Source: CAVTSA01 sp963737225 (GTDB lineage: Bacteria; Chloroflexota; Dormibacteria; Dormibacterales; Dormibacteraceae). From it: a stretch of DNA of 64,000 nucleotides. How positions within the stretch are numbered: position 1 is the stretch's first letter; each line of letters starts with the position of its first letter. The position numbers and the translations under genes are program-made. Of the stretch, positions 44,926-53,212 are shown one piece after another. The notes below the pieces were generated by a model. The model ran no database searches. It had not been told where the DNA came from and saw nothing but the letters and a program-made list of their open reading frames with translations. The stretch lies in assembly GCA_963737225.1 (NCBI GenBank), contig CAVTSA010000013.1:620001-684000 (forward strand), in the 5' to 3' direction.

Positions 44926-44942
44926 GCTCCGGACGCTAACAT
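44926..44942. promoter_or_regulatory. Overlapping divergent -10 boxes, HIT gene / leuS
   Basis: On the minus strand TAGCGT (44933-44938) ends 7 nt before the HIT start. On the plus strand TAACAT (44937-44942) points to leuS. The two boxes share 2 bp, so RNA polymerase can occupy only one at a time. Confidence 0.5.
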
Positions 44943-44977
44943 TTGATCTTCACTCAATGGCGAGAGACGAGGTTCAG

Positions 44978-47437
44978 ATGGCGGTACGCGAAGTTCGTGG
45001 CTGGGTGCCACAGGAGATCGAGCCCAAGTGGCAGCGGCGCTGGGCTGACGCCCACTCGATGCGCGCCGACGACGCTTCCGGGCGCCCGACCTTCTACAAC
45101 CTGGTCATGTACCCGTACCCGTCCGGCGAGCCCACGGTCGGGCACCTGCGCAACTACGTGATCGGCGACCTTCTCTCTCGCTTCATGCGCATGCGCGGCT
45201 ACGAGGTGCTGCACCCGTTCGGGTGGGACGCCTTCGGCCTGCCGGCGGAGAACGCGGCGCAAACGCGGGGCGGCGGCATTCATCCCCGGATCTGGACCCT
45301 GCAGAACACCAAGACCTTCCGGCGTCAGCTGGAGATGGTCGGGATTCTCTACGACTGGGAACGCGAGGTCACCACCTGCAACGCCGACTACTACCGCTGG
45401 ACCGAGTGGCTGTTCCTGCTGTTCCTGGAGCGGGGGCTCGCCTACCGGGCGAAGGCGCCGGTCAACTGGTGCCCGATCGACAAGACCGTGCTGGCCAACG
45501 AGCAGGTGATCAACGGCTGCTGCTGGCGCCACCTCGACACGCCGGTCGAGCGGCGCGACCTCGAGCAGTGGTTCTTTCGCATCACCGATTACGCCGACCG
45601 GCTGCTGGACGACCTGGCGCTGCTTGACCACTGGCCGGAGAAGGTGCGCGTGATGCAGGCCAACTGGATCGGCCGCTCGTCGGGTGCCAAGGCGCGGTTT
45701 CCGCTGATCGATGACGCGGAGGGCCGGCAGATCGAGGTGTTCACGACGCGCGTCGACACCATCGGCGGGGCCACCTTCGTGGTGCTGGCGCCCGAACACC
45801 CGCTGGTCGGGGCGGTGACCACGCCCGAGCGGCGGGACGAAGTGGAGGCGTACGTGGCCGCCGCCCGGCGAGAGACCGACATCGAGCGGCTCTCGACCGA
45901 ACGCGAGAAGAGCGGCGTGCACACGGGCGGCTACGCCACCAACCCGGTCACCGGCGAGGCCATCCCGGTCTGGGTCGCCGATTACGTGCTCGGCACCTAC
46001 GGGACCGGCGCGGTGATGGGCGTGCCCGCGCACGATGAACGTGACTTCGTCTTCGCCGCCCGCTTCGACTTGCCGGTGCGCGAGGTGGTGCGCGAGGAGG
46101 GGTCGGACGAGTCTTCGGTGGTCGACGCCGCCTGGACCGGCCCCGGCGTGTTGATCAACAGCGGTCGTTTCGACGGACTGCGCTCGGAGCAGGGCAAGCG
46201 CGAGATCACCGACTGGCTGGGTCGGCGCGGCCTGGGCGAGGCCTCGACCCAGTTCCGGCTACGGGACTGGCTGATCTCCCGCCAGCGCTACTGGGGCTCC
46301 CCGATCCCGGTCATCCACTGCGAGCGCTGCGGCATCGTCCCGGTGCCCGAGGACGAGCTGCCGATCGAGCTGCCCGAGACCTACCTGCCGCTCGCCGAAC
46401 AGCCGGACTGGTACACCACCACCTGCCCCCGGTGCGAAGGTCCCGCCCGCCGCGAGACCGACACGATGGACACCTTCATCGATTCGTCGTGGTACTTCCT
46501 GCGCTACTGCGACTCACAGAACGACCGGCTGCCGTTCGCGCGCGACAAGGCGGATCACTGGATGCCGGTCTCTCAGTACACGGGCGGCGTCGAGCACGCG
46601 ATCCTGCACCTGCTGTACTCCCGCTTTTTCCAAAAGGTGCTGCACGACGCGGACATGGTCACCGCCGAGGAGCCGTTCGCCCGCCTCTTCACGCAAGGCA
46701 TGGTGCTGCGCTTCGGGGAGGCGATGTCGAAGTCCAAGGGCAACGGTGTCTCCCCCGAGCAGCTGGTCGAGCAGCAGGGCGCCGACGCCGGGCGCGTCTA
46801 CGAGATGTTCATCGGCCCGCCCGAGAACGACGTCGAGTGGGACGATCACGGAATCTCGGGCTCGGTGCGGTTCCTGCAGCGCGTGTGGCGGCTGGTGCTG
46901 GAACCGGAGACGTTCGCCGCCGGGGGTGCGGCCGCACGCCGGGTCGACGCCGAGGCGCTGCGGCGGAAGCTCCACCAGACGATCGGCAAGGTGAGCGCCG
47001 ACTTCGAAGGGTTTCACTTCAACACCGCCGTGTCGGCGCTGATGGAGCTTGCGAACACGATGCAGGCCTACCTGGCCGGCGAGGGCGAGGTCTCGGCGCC
47101 GGCCTGGGTGGAGTCGCGACGCACGCTGATCCTCCTGCTCAACCCGCTGGCGCCGCACATGGCGGAGGAGCTCTGGGAGCGGATCGGGGAGGTCGGCCTC
47201 TGCATCGACGCTCCCTGGCCCGCGTTCGAGGAAGCGCTGGCCCGGGAGCCGGAGGTGACGTTGGTGGTGCAGGTCGCGGGCCGGGTCCGGGACCGCCTGC
47301 GGGTCATGGCGGGCACCGCCGAAGAGGACGCGGTGGGGCGGGCGCTCGCCAGCGAAGCCGTCCAGCGCGCGCTGGCGGGGCGCGACCCCTCGCGTGTGAT
47401 CTTCGTCAAGGACCGTCTGCTCAACCTCGTGCCCTGA
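44978..47437 (+). CDS. leuS: Leucyl-tRNA synthetase
   Basis: An ~819-residue class I aminoacyl-tRNA synthetase. The HIGH-type motif is in YPYPSGEPTVGHLRNY and KMSKS is AMSKSKGNG. The CP1 editing domain is present (TTRVDTIGGATFVVLAPEH, VPAHDERDF), with Val where most family members have Pro in TTRPDT. A Zn-ribbon-like HCERCG...CPRCEG is seen, and the anticodon-binding and C-terminal domains are complete. ATG 44978 has GAGG 5 nt upstream; ATG 44957 (7 residues longer) is the alternative. Confidence 0.97.
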   Translation: MAVREVRGWVPQEIEPKWQRRWADAHSMRADDASGRPTFYNLVMYPYPSGEPTVGHLRNYVIGDLLSRFMRMRGYEVLHPFGWDAFGLPAENAAQTRGGGIHPRIWTLQNTKTFRRQLEMVGILYDWEREVTTCNADYYRWTEWLFLLFLERGLAYRAKAPVNWCPIDKTVLANEQVINGCCWRHLDTPVERRDLEQWFFRITDYADRLLDDLALLDHWPEKVRVMQANWIGRSSGAKARFPLIDDAEGRQIEVFTTRVDTIGGATFVVLAPEHPLVGAVTTPERRDEVEAYVAAARRETDIERLSTEREKSGVHTGGYATNPVTGEAIPVWVADYVLGTYGTGAVMGVPAHDERDFVFAARFDLPVREVVREEGSDESSVVDAAWTGPGVLINSGRFDGLRSEQGKREITDWLGRRGLGEASTQFRLRDWLISRQRYWGSPIPVIHCERCGIVPVPEDELPIELPETYLPLAEQPDWYTTTCPRCEGPARRETDTMDTFIDSSWYFLRYCDSQNDRLPFARDKADHWMPVSQYTGGVEHAILHLLYSRFFQKVLHDADMVTAEEPFARLFTQGMVLRFGEAMSKSKGNGVSPEQLVEQQGADAGRVYEMFIGPPENDVEWDDHGISGSVRFLQRVWRLVLEPETFAAGGAAARRVDAEALRRKLHQTIGKVSADFEGFHFNTAVSALMELANTMQAYLAGEGEVSAPAWVESRRTLILLLNPLAPHMAEELWERIGEVGLCIDAPWPAFEEALAREPEVTLVVQVAGRVRDRLRVMAGTAEEDAVGRALASEAVQRALAGRDPSRVIFVKDRLLNLVP

Positions 47438-47458
47438 ACTCGCAGGGCATCGGCGGGC

Positions 47459-47683
47459 TCACTTCTCGGGTTCGTCGCGGTACTCGCGGGCGCCCGTCGA
47501 CGGGTCCTCCCAGACCCGCGTCAGCTTGCCGGAGGAGGGGTCGCGGAAGACCTCGGCCGTGCGCTGGTAGTTGCCGCCCTTCCCGCCGCCCCGATAGCGG
47601 CGCCGGTCCCAGATGACGTAGGTCACGATCGCGATCACGGCGAGCAGGCCGATGATGACGGCGTCCCCGATCAGGCTGCTCAT
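47459..47683 (-). CDS. Small single-pass membrane protein
   Basis: A 74-residue protein with one N-terminal transmembrane helix (about 5-24, GDAVIIGLLAVIAIVTYVIW) followed by a basic segment and a conserved-looking cytoplasmic tail RTAEVFRDPSSGKLTRVWED. I do not recognise a family. It overlaps the upstream YbjQ-type gene by ATGA, so the two form a coupled pair and may work together. Confidence 0.65.
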   Translation of the reverse strand: MSSLIGDAVIIGLLAVIAIVTYVIWDRRRYRGGGKGGNYQRTAEVFRDPSSGKLTRVWEDPSTGAREYRDEPEK

Positions 47684-48018
47684 GCCGGCCTCACCACGAC
47701 GGCGGTGCCGTAGGCGACCACCTCGGACATGTTCCTGCCCGCCTCGGCGGAGTCGAAGCGCATCATCACCACCGCGTTGGCGCCCTGTTCCCGGGCGTTC
47801 TCGATCATGCGGTCGATCGCGTGACGGCGGGTGTCCTCCACCAGGCGGGTGTATTGGCGGATCTCGCCGCCTCCCCAGGCCCGGAAGTAGGTCACGATGT
47901 TGACGCCGAGGCCGCGGCTCCTCACCACCACCCCGAACACCTGGCCCAGCGTCCGTTCGACCTCGTAGCCCGCGGGGCGCTCGGTGGTGCTGACCAGGAC
48001 CGGTTCCGACTGCTGCAT
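47680..48018 (-). CDS. YbjQ family (DUF74) protein
   Basis: A 112-residue YbjQ/DUF74 protein, a family forming pentameric rings of unknown, possibly metal-related, function. Typical motifs are VLVSTTERPAGYEVERTLGQVFGVVVRSRG, TRRHAIDRMIENAREQGANAVVMMRFDS and the C-terminal EVVAYGTAVVV. ATG 48018 is chosen because GGTGAG lies just upstream; an in-frame ATG at 48063 would lie over the promoter. It is first in an operon with the 74-residue membrane protein, which may anchor it. Confidence 0.88.
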   Translation of the reverse strand: MQQSEPVLVSTTERPAGYEVERTLGQVFGVVVRSRGLGVNIVTYFRAWGGGEIRQYTRLVEDTRRHAIDRMIENAREQGANAVVMMRFDSAEAGRNMSEVVAYGTAVVVRPA

Positions 48019-48039
48019 CTCGCTCACCTCAAACTGGAA

Positions 48040-48057
48040 TCTGATATCAGAATAGTA
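48040..48057 (-). promoter_or_regulatory. Promoter with perfect palindrome upstream of the YbjQ gene
   Basis: TACTAT on the minus strand (48052-48057) is a -10 box. Directly downstream, covering the expected transcription start, is the perfect 12-bp palindrome TCTGATATCAGA (48040-48051). A repressor bound there would block initiation. Confidence 0.5.
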
Positions 48058-48168
48058 GCGCATCGATAGGGCCAGGGCAAGCCTCGACCGCGGGGAGGGG
48101 AGCCGAAGGGGAGCGGGAGGAGTCGGAGCACGCGGCGCAGGTATTCTGGCCTCCGACCGGCGTCGCGT

Positions 48169-48242
48169 TCGGGGGTCGTCTAACGGTAGGACGGCAGCCT
48201 TTGGAGCTGCTTATCGGGGTTCGAATCCCTGCCCCCGAGCCA
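48169..48242 (+). tRNA. tRNA-Gln (anticodon TTG)
   Basis: A 74-nt cloverleaf with encoded CCA. The acceptor stem TCGGGGG/CCCCCGA starts with a U1-A72 pair, a glutamine identity feature. The anticodon stem GCAGC/GCTGC encloses CTTTGGA, giving anticodon TTG. The discriminator base is G. A TATTCT box lies about 22 bp upstream (48142-48147). Confidence 0.96.
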
Positions 48243-48256
48243 CGCGAAATCTCCGT

Positions 48257-48310
48257 TTTCGCGCGAAACCGGTGCTATGGACGTCCCCATAGGCCCGGTT
48301 TCACGCGAAA
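48257..48310. repeat. 54-bp paired-palindrome element (TTTCRCGYGAAA type)
   Basis: The perfect palindrome TTTCGCGCGAAA (48257-48268) and TTTCACGCGAAA (48299-48310) start 42 bp apart. The core contains the dyad CTATGG-ACGT-CCCCATAG. It begins 15 bp after the tRNA-Gln end, the only copy located after an RNA gene. Confidence 0.85.
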
Positions 48311-48368
48311 ACGGGACTTTCGGGCGGGGGAGCGGTGGGGGTGCCCGGAGAGGGCTTAACAGGGTGGG

Positions 48369-48397
48369 TTGGCGGCGCGGCCCGGCCGGGATAGCGT
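48369..48397 (+). promoter_or_regulatory. comEA promoter
   Basis: TTGGCG (48369-48374) and TAGCGT (48392-48397) are separated by exactly 17 bp, and the -10 ends 7 nt before the ATG. This is the best-formed leaderless promoter in the window. Confidence 0.65.
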
Positions 48398-48404
48398 CCT
48401 CGGC

Positions 48405-48974
48405 ATGGAAAGGCTCCGAGAACTGTCCGAACACCGGCGTCTGCTGGCCTTGGCCCTGCTGCCCGGCGTCCTCGGGGCCGGCGTCCTGGTGGCCGCCTGG
48501 TGGTTTCTGCCGTCGCCCGCGTCGAGGACGCCGACCGCGAACGAGCTGCCGGCCCTGGCTGCTCCCTCGCCGGGCTTCGAGGTCCAGGTTTCGGGAGCGG
48601 TTCTCCATCCCGGCATCTACTTCGTCCCTCCCGGCAGCCGGGGGTGGACCGCGGTGCAGATGGCGGGCGGGCTGGCGACCAACGCGAACCCCAACCAGCT
48701 CCCGAACCTGGCGCAGAAGCTGAAGGACGGCTCCATCATCAAGGTGCCGGCCATCACCTCCAGCGCCTCCGTGCCGGCCTCCGAGAAAGTCAACCTCAAC
48801 ACCGCGACCGCCGCCCAGCTGGCGGCCCTGCCCGGGTTTTCGAGCCAGTTCGCGGAGGTCGTGGTCCAGTACCGCGACAACGCCGGGGGCTTCACCTCCC
48901 TCGCGCAGCTGACGAGCGTGCTGGGGATGGACCCGGTCGCCTACGCCGAGGCCCGGCCCTACCTTGTCCTTTGA
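48405..48974 (+). CDS. comEA: ComEA-type DNA-binding competence protein
   Basis: A 189-residue membrane-anchored protein. It has an N-terminal transmembrane helix (about 13-34), a SLBB domain (about 50-120; FEVQVSGAVLHPGIYFVPPGS) and a C-terminal double helix-hairpin-helix (VNLNTATAAQLAALPGFSSQFAEVVVQYR). ComEA binds double-stranded DNA outside the membrane during uptake and hands it to ComEC. The stop overlaps the comEC start by 11 nt. The leaderless promoter lies immediately upstream. Confidence 0.92.
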   Translation: MERLRELSEHRRLLALALLPGVLGAGVLVAAWWFLPSPASRTPTANELPALAAPSPGFEVQVSGAVLHPGIYFVPPGSRGWTAVQMAGGLATNANPNQLPNLAQKLKDGSIIKVPAITSSASVPASEKVNLNTATAAQLAALPGFSSQFAEVVVQYRDNAGGFTSLAQLTSVLGMDPVAYAEARPYLVL

Positions 48975-51258
48975 CCTCGACGCCGGCCAGGCGTCGCCGG
49001 TCGCCCGCTCGCCCTTCGAGGATTTGCTCGACGGCCTGCGCACCCTGAAAGCGCTGCCCTGCATCGGCGCGTTCGGAATCGGGATCGCCGCCGCCACGGT
49101 CGCGCTGCCGGCCGTGCCCCTGGCCGGCCTGGTGGCGCTGCTCGGCGCGGGCCTCGCGGGGTGTGCGGCGGTGGTGGCGCGGCCGGCCGTCGTCGCACTC
49201 TCGATCCTGGCCCTGCTGCTGGGCGTGGCCCGTGCCGAGCTGCCGGCGGCCGACCCGACGGCACCGGCGCGTGCGATCCAGCTGGTGGGGCTCCCGGTGA
49301 GCATGGACGCCACCGTGCAGTCGGAGCCGTCACCGATCACGACCGGCTACGAGATGCTGGTCGCGCCGACCGCGATCGCCGCCACCGCGCACCTGCCCGT
49401 AGGTACCCACGTTGCACCTGCGGGGCTGGTCGAGGTCCAGGTGATGCGGGGTGCGGAGCCGCTGCAGGGCGACACGATCCTCCTTTCCGGCACCCTCGAG
49501 CTGCCCCATGACTCGCCGGGGTTCGCCTGGCGGCAGTACCTCGCGGCGCAGGACGCCTACCTGGAGCTGATTGCGGGCGGCATCACCGTGGAGGCGCCGG
49601 CGCACGGACTGGGGTCCTGGCTCACGGTGCCGGCGCGCCTTCAGCAGGCCTACGGAGCTGCGGTCGCGGCCGTTCTGCCCCAGCCGGCGGCCTCGATCCT
49701 GGTCGCGATCGTGCTCGGGGACCGCAACGGGGTGCCTCCGACGGTGAAGCAGGACCTGATCGCGACCGGGCTGGTTCACCTGCTGGTCCTCAGCGGCCTC
49801 AAGGTCGCGCTCTTCGGCCGGCTTGTGGTCGCCCTGCTGCGGCCGCTCCTCGGTCGTTCCGCGGTCTGGCCGGCGCTGGCGCTGATCGCGCTCTACTGCG
49901 CCGTCGGCGGCGCCACGCCGGCCGCCGTACGCGCCTGCGGCATGGGTGCGCTGGCGCTGCTGGCGACGCACGTGGGCCGCCAGACGCACGTCTGGACCTC
50001 GCTCGCCGTGCTGGGAGCACTGATGCTGACCTGGAGTCCCGCGCTGGTGCTCGACGCCGGCTTTCAGCTCTCGTTCGTCGGCACGGCGGCGATCGTCCTC
50101 TTCACGCCTGCGGTCGAACGCCGCTTGCGCTGGATGCCAGAGGTCGCGCGGGAGCCCTTCGCGGTCACCGTCGCGGCCCAGATCGGCACCGCACCTCTGC
50201 TGGCGGCGGGCTTCGGTCTGCTCTCGCCGATCTCGCCGGTGGCCAACGCGATCCTGCTGCCGCTCCTTCCATTCGCGATCGGCGGAGGCCTTGCGGTGGC
50301 CCCGTTCTCGATCCTGCCGGCAGCCGGCCAGTGGCTCGCGCTGCCGCTGACGGCGGTCGTGAACTTCATGGAGCAGACCGCTTCCCTCCTGGCGCGGGTT
50401 CCAGGCGCCGCCCTCCCGACCCCCGGGATCGGCACCTGGGCGGGCGGCGCCTACTACCTTGCGGTCGCCGGAGGGCTGGTCGCCACCCACACCGAGGGCG
50501 GCCGCCGGAGGGCCGCGATCGCGGCCGCCGTGCTCGGCCCGCTGCTGGTGACCGGCGTCGAGATCGGCCTCTGGACGCACCCCGGGCCGAGCGCGACGGT
50601 GCTGGCCGTCGGCGCCGGGCAGGCGGTGCTGCTGCGGGGCCCGGACGGTGTCGTCCTCATCGACGGCGGTCCGCAGCCGGCCTCGCTTCAGGCCGAGCTG
50701 GGCCAGCACCTGGCGCCCTGGGAACGTCATTTCGACGCATTGGTGATCACGGGTGGCGGCGCCGGCCACGTCGACGGCCTCGAACGTCTGCCGTTCACGG
50801 TCGGTGCCGTGTACGCGCCCGCCGGCGGTCTCGCCGGGACCGGCTGGGAAGAGCCGGTGTCGGCGGCGGCCGGGGAAGGAGCGACGCTCTCCACCCTTTT
50901 CGCCGGAGAGTCGCTCGGGATCGCGGGCCTGGTGCTGCAGGTGCTGGCGCCGGAACCGGATCAGCCGCCCGGCGGCCAGCTGGCGCTGCGGGTGGTGGGG
51001 CCCGACCACACCTTCTGCGATCTCGGGGATCTCGACCCGGACAGTCAGGCGCTCGCGGCCGGCCGGCTGCGAGGGACGTGCGACGCGCTGCTGGTCCCAA
51101 ACCAGGGAAAAGCGGTTCCCGACCCGACGTTCCTGGGCCGCGCGAAGCCCCGCACCTTGCTGGTGAGCGACGCCGCCGGGACCCGGCTCGGCGCCGGATT
51201 TGCCAAAGCGGACCTGGAGCGCACCAGTCAGCAGGGCGACCTGACGGTTCCCCTGTGA
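48964..51258 (+). CDS. comEC: ComEC/Rec2-type DNA uptake channel with degenerate nuclease-like domain
   Basis: A 764-residue polytopic membrane protein with the OB-like DUF4131 region (about 90-210), the Competence domain (about 215-500; VAIVLGDRNGVPP, GLVHLLVLSGLKVALFG) and a C-terminal metallo-beta-lactamase-like domain. The conserved SGLH of the channel reads SGLK. In the C-terminal domain the HxHxDH zinc site reads TGGGAGHVDG, so it is probably catalytically dead. The TTG start overlaps comEA. Together they indicate a DNA-uptake locus; if active, the degradation of the non-transforming strand must be done by another nuclease. Confidence 0.9.
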   Translation: MSFDLDAGQASPVARSPFEDLLDGLRTLKALPCIGAFGIGIAAATVALPAVPLAGLVALLGAGLAGCAAVVARPAVVALSILALLLGVARAELPAADPTAPARAIQLVGLPVSMDATVQSEPSPITTGYEMLVAPTAIAATAHLPVGTHVAPAGLVEVQVMRGAEPLQGDTILLSGTLELPHDSPGFAWRQYLAAQDAYLELIAGGITVEAPAHGLGSWLTVPARLQQAYGAAVAAVLPQPAASILVAIVLGDRNGVPPTVKQDLIATGLVHLLVLSGLKVALFGRLVVALLRPLLGRSAVWPALALIALYCAVGGATPAAVRACGMGALALLATHVGRQTHVWTSLAVLGALMLTWSPALVLDAGFQLSFVGTAAIVLFTPAVERRLRWMPEVAREPFAVTVAAQIGTAPLLAAGFGLLSPISPVANAILLPLLPFAIGGGLAVAPFSILPAAGQWLALPLTAVVNFMEQTASLLARVPGAALPTPGIGTWAGGAYYLAVAGGLVATHTEGGRRRAAIAAAVLGPLLVTGVEIGLWTHPGPSATVLAVGAGQAVLLRGPDGVVLIDGGPQPASLQAELGQHLAPWERHFDALVITGGGAGHVDGLERLPFTVGAVYAPAGGLAGTGWEEPVSAAAGEGATLSTLFAGESLGIAGLVLQVLAPEPDQPPGGQLALRVVGPDHTFCDLGDLDPDSQALAAGRLRGTCDALLVPNQGKAVPDPTFLGRAKPRTLLVSDAAGTRLGAGFAKADLERTSQQGDLTVPL

Positions 51259-51277
51259 TGCCGGCGCCCCCCGGCCG

Positions 51278-51733
51278 TCAGAGGTCGCGCTCGTACACGA
51301 ACATCAGGTCGCCGCCCGAGGTGTGGTTGGTGAAGCCCAGGCTCTCGTAGAGCCTGCGCGCCGGGAGGTCGGGCTCGTCGACGCCGATATCCATGGTGTC
51401 GGCGCCGCGGTTTCGCGCGGTCCGGAGCGTTGCCTCCATCAGGGCGCGCCCGAGCCCCTGCCCGCGCCGATCGGGGACCACGTAGAGCTCCGCCAGGTAG
51501 CACTCCAGTCCCTCGCTCCAGATGGCCGGACGGAACCGGAGCACGGCCAGCCCGTCCGGACCTGAGCCACCGAGCAGGACCACGGTCTCGTCGGTTGCCA
51601 GCAGCCGGGCCATTCGAGGGGAGAGAACCTCGACCGCGGGGGCGGGCTCATCGAATTCGACGTTGAAGTCGTGCAGCAGCCCGGCTACGAGATCGGCGTC
51701 GCCGGGCGTCGCGGGACGGACTGACGTAGTCAT
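51278..51733 (-). CDS. GNAT family N-acetyltransferase
   Basis: A 151-residue acetyltransferase with the acetyl-CoA motif VVPDRRGQGLGRALM (Q/RxxGxG/A) and the later DEPDLPARRLYESLGF. Substrate is unknown. The start is set by GGAGGAG 4 nt before the ATG at 51733; the open frame extends much further upstream without similarity. It converges on comEC with 19 bp between stops. Confidence 0.9.
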   Translation of the reverse strand: MTTSVRPATPGDADLVAGLLHDFNVEFDEPAPAVEVLSPRMARLLATDETVVLLGGSGPDGLAVLRFRPAIWSEGLECYLAELYVVPDRRGQGLGRALMEATLRTARNRGADTMDIGVDEPDLPARRLYESLGFTNHTSGGDLMFVYERDL

Positions 51734-51880
51734 CACACTCCTCCTGCGTGGTTTTGAACGTTGTCGGATGTGGACGGGAGGAGGAGCGCGGGGGTGCTCG
51801 CGGGTCACCTGATGTCCGCCGTCACCAGTGCATGGGGGGAGTGTACGGCCCCCTCCTTGCGTCGCGGGTACCATTCGGCG

Positions 51881-52825
51881 GTGCCCAAGCGGGGTTCGGC
51901 TCAGCTCCTCCTGCTGCACGGCGAGGAGTCGTTCCTGGTCGACGAAGAAGCCCGGGCGACGATCGAGGAGTGGCGCCGGCAGCTGGTCTCCGACTTCGGG
52001 TACGACCAGCTCGATCCCCAGGGGCTGACCGCCGCCCAGCTCCGCGATGCGCTCCTCCAGGGGCCGTTCCTGGACCCCTATCGGGTGGTGGTGGTGCGCA
52101 GCATCCTGCCCCGGCGAGCCGACGCTCTGGCGCCGGCCTTCGACCAGGTCCCCGACTCCACGCGGGCCGTCCTTACCGTCGCCGGGCGCCTCAACCCGTC
52201 GAGCAAGCTGATGAAGGCCCTGACCGCGGCGGGGGGGACGGTCACGCAGCACGCGGCGATGCGACCGCGTGCGGTGCAGGAGTGGACGGTGAGGCGGGCG
52301 CGCGACCTCGGACTACCGCCGGCGGTGGGCGCTCAGGTGGCGCGGGCGGTCCGGCCCGATCTGGGGGTCATCGACTCCGAGCTCCGCAAGCTGGCCGCCT
52401 ACCAGGCCGGGGGTGATCGCCTCGACGACAGCACGGTCAGGGAGCTGGTGGTCGCGGACCGTCAGGAGGACATCTTCCGGCTCACCGACAACCTGCTTCC
52501 GCATCCCACGCCTGAAGCCTGGCGGGTGGTCCAGCAGCTGGTCGACCGGGATCAGCCGACGCTGATCGCCTACCGGCTCGCACGCCACCTGTCGCTGGTG
52601 CTCGAGGCGCGTGCGCGGCAAGACCGCGGGGAGCCCCTGTCGGCGGCTCAGGCCGAGATGTCCGAGCATCCGTTCGTGGTTCAGAAGGCGTACGACGCAG
52701 CCCGGCAGACGACTCCCGAGCATCTCGAGCGTGGCCTTCGCGCGCTGTTGACCTACGAATGGGAGGTGAAGTCGGGGCAGGTCGACGCCGAGTGGGGGCT
52801 CTTCAACACGCTGGCCACGTTCTGA
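51881..52825 (+). CDS. holA: DNA polymerase III delta subunit
   Basis: A 314-residue clamp-loader delta subunit that opens the beta clamp. Features are LLLHGEESFLVDEEA at the start, a degenerate AAA+ fold (RVVVVRSILPRR, TRAVLTVAGRL without a P-loop), and the conserved DLGVIDSELRKLAAYQAGG and VVADRQEDIFRLTDNLL of domain II/III. GTG 51881 is supported by TACCAT (51869-51874) 6 nt upstream. Its neighbour rpsT converges on it; the comEA-comEC-holA-rpsT order is widespread in bacteria. Confidence 0.93.
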   Translation: MPKRGSAQLLLLHGEESFLVDEEARATIEEWRRQLVSDFGYDQLDPQGLTAAQLRDALLQGPFLDPYRVVVVRSILPRRADALAPAFDQVPDSTRAVLTVAGRLNPSSKLMKALTAAGGTVTQHAAMRPRAVQEWTVRRARDLGLPPAVGAQVARAVRPDLGVIDSELRKLAAYQAGGDRLDDSTVRELVVADRQEDIFRLTDNLLPHPTPEAWRVVQQLVDRDQPTLIAYRLARHLSLVLEARARQDRGEPLSAAQAEMSEHPFVVQKAYDAARQTTPEHLERGLRALLTYEWEVKSGQVDAEWGLFNTLATF

Positions 52826-52843
52826 ACCCGCGCCAAACGCAAC

Positions 52844-52869
52844 AAAGCCCCGCCGCGCGGCGAGGCTTT
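52844..52869. terminator. Bidirectional terminator between holA and rpsT
   Basis: A hairpin with arms AAAGCCCCGCC and GGCGAGGCTTT around GCGC sits between the convergent stops. On the minus strand it is followed by TTTGTTGCGTTT, a fair U-tract for rpsT. Confidence 0.75.
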
Positions 52870-52892
52870 ACGGCCACCGGCGACCGCCGGCG

Positions 52893-53165
52893 TCAGTCTT
52901 CGGCGATCTCCAGCTGGTTGAGGCGCCTCTGCAGCCGTGACTTCCGCCGCGCCGCGTTGTTCTGGTGGAGGATGCCCTTGCTGGCCGCCCGGTCGAGCGC
53001 GGAAACGGCCGCCACGGCCAGCTCCGGGGTGTTCTCGGCACCCTCGGCCGCCGCCCGGCGGAACTTGACCACGTGCGTCTTGACCGCGGACCTCACGGAG
53101 CGGTTGCGGAGGCTCCGCTTGGCGGTGCGTTTGATGTCCTTCTTGGACGACTTGATGTTAGCCAC
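52893..53165 (-). CDS. rpsT: Small ribosomal subunit protein bS20
   Basis: A 90-residue, highly basic protein of the 30S subunit. It shows the family N-terminus ANIKSSKKDIKRTAKR and the C-terminal GILHQNNAARRKSRLQRRL. The start is GTG with GGGAG 7 nt upstream. It is divergent from the gamma-carbonic-anhydrase-like gene, with 47 bp between them. Confidence 0.96.
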   Translation of the reverse strand: MANIKSSKKDIKRTAKRSLRNRSVRSAVKTHVVKFRRAAAEGAENTPELAVAAVSALDRAASKGILHQNNAARRKSRLQRRLNQLEIAED

Positions 53166-53212
53166 GAGGCATCTCCCGGTTGGATCCGAACACGAAGATA
53201 GGATTATAGCCC

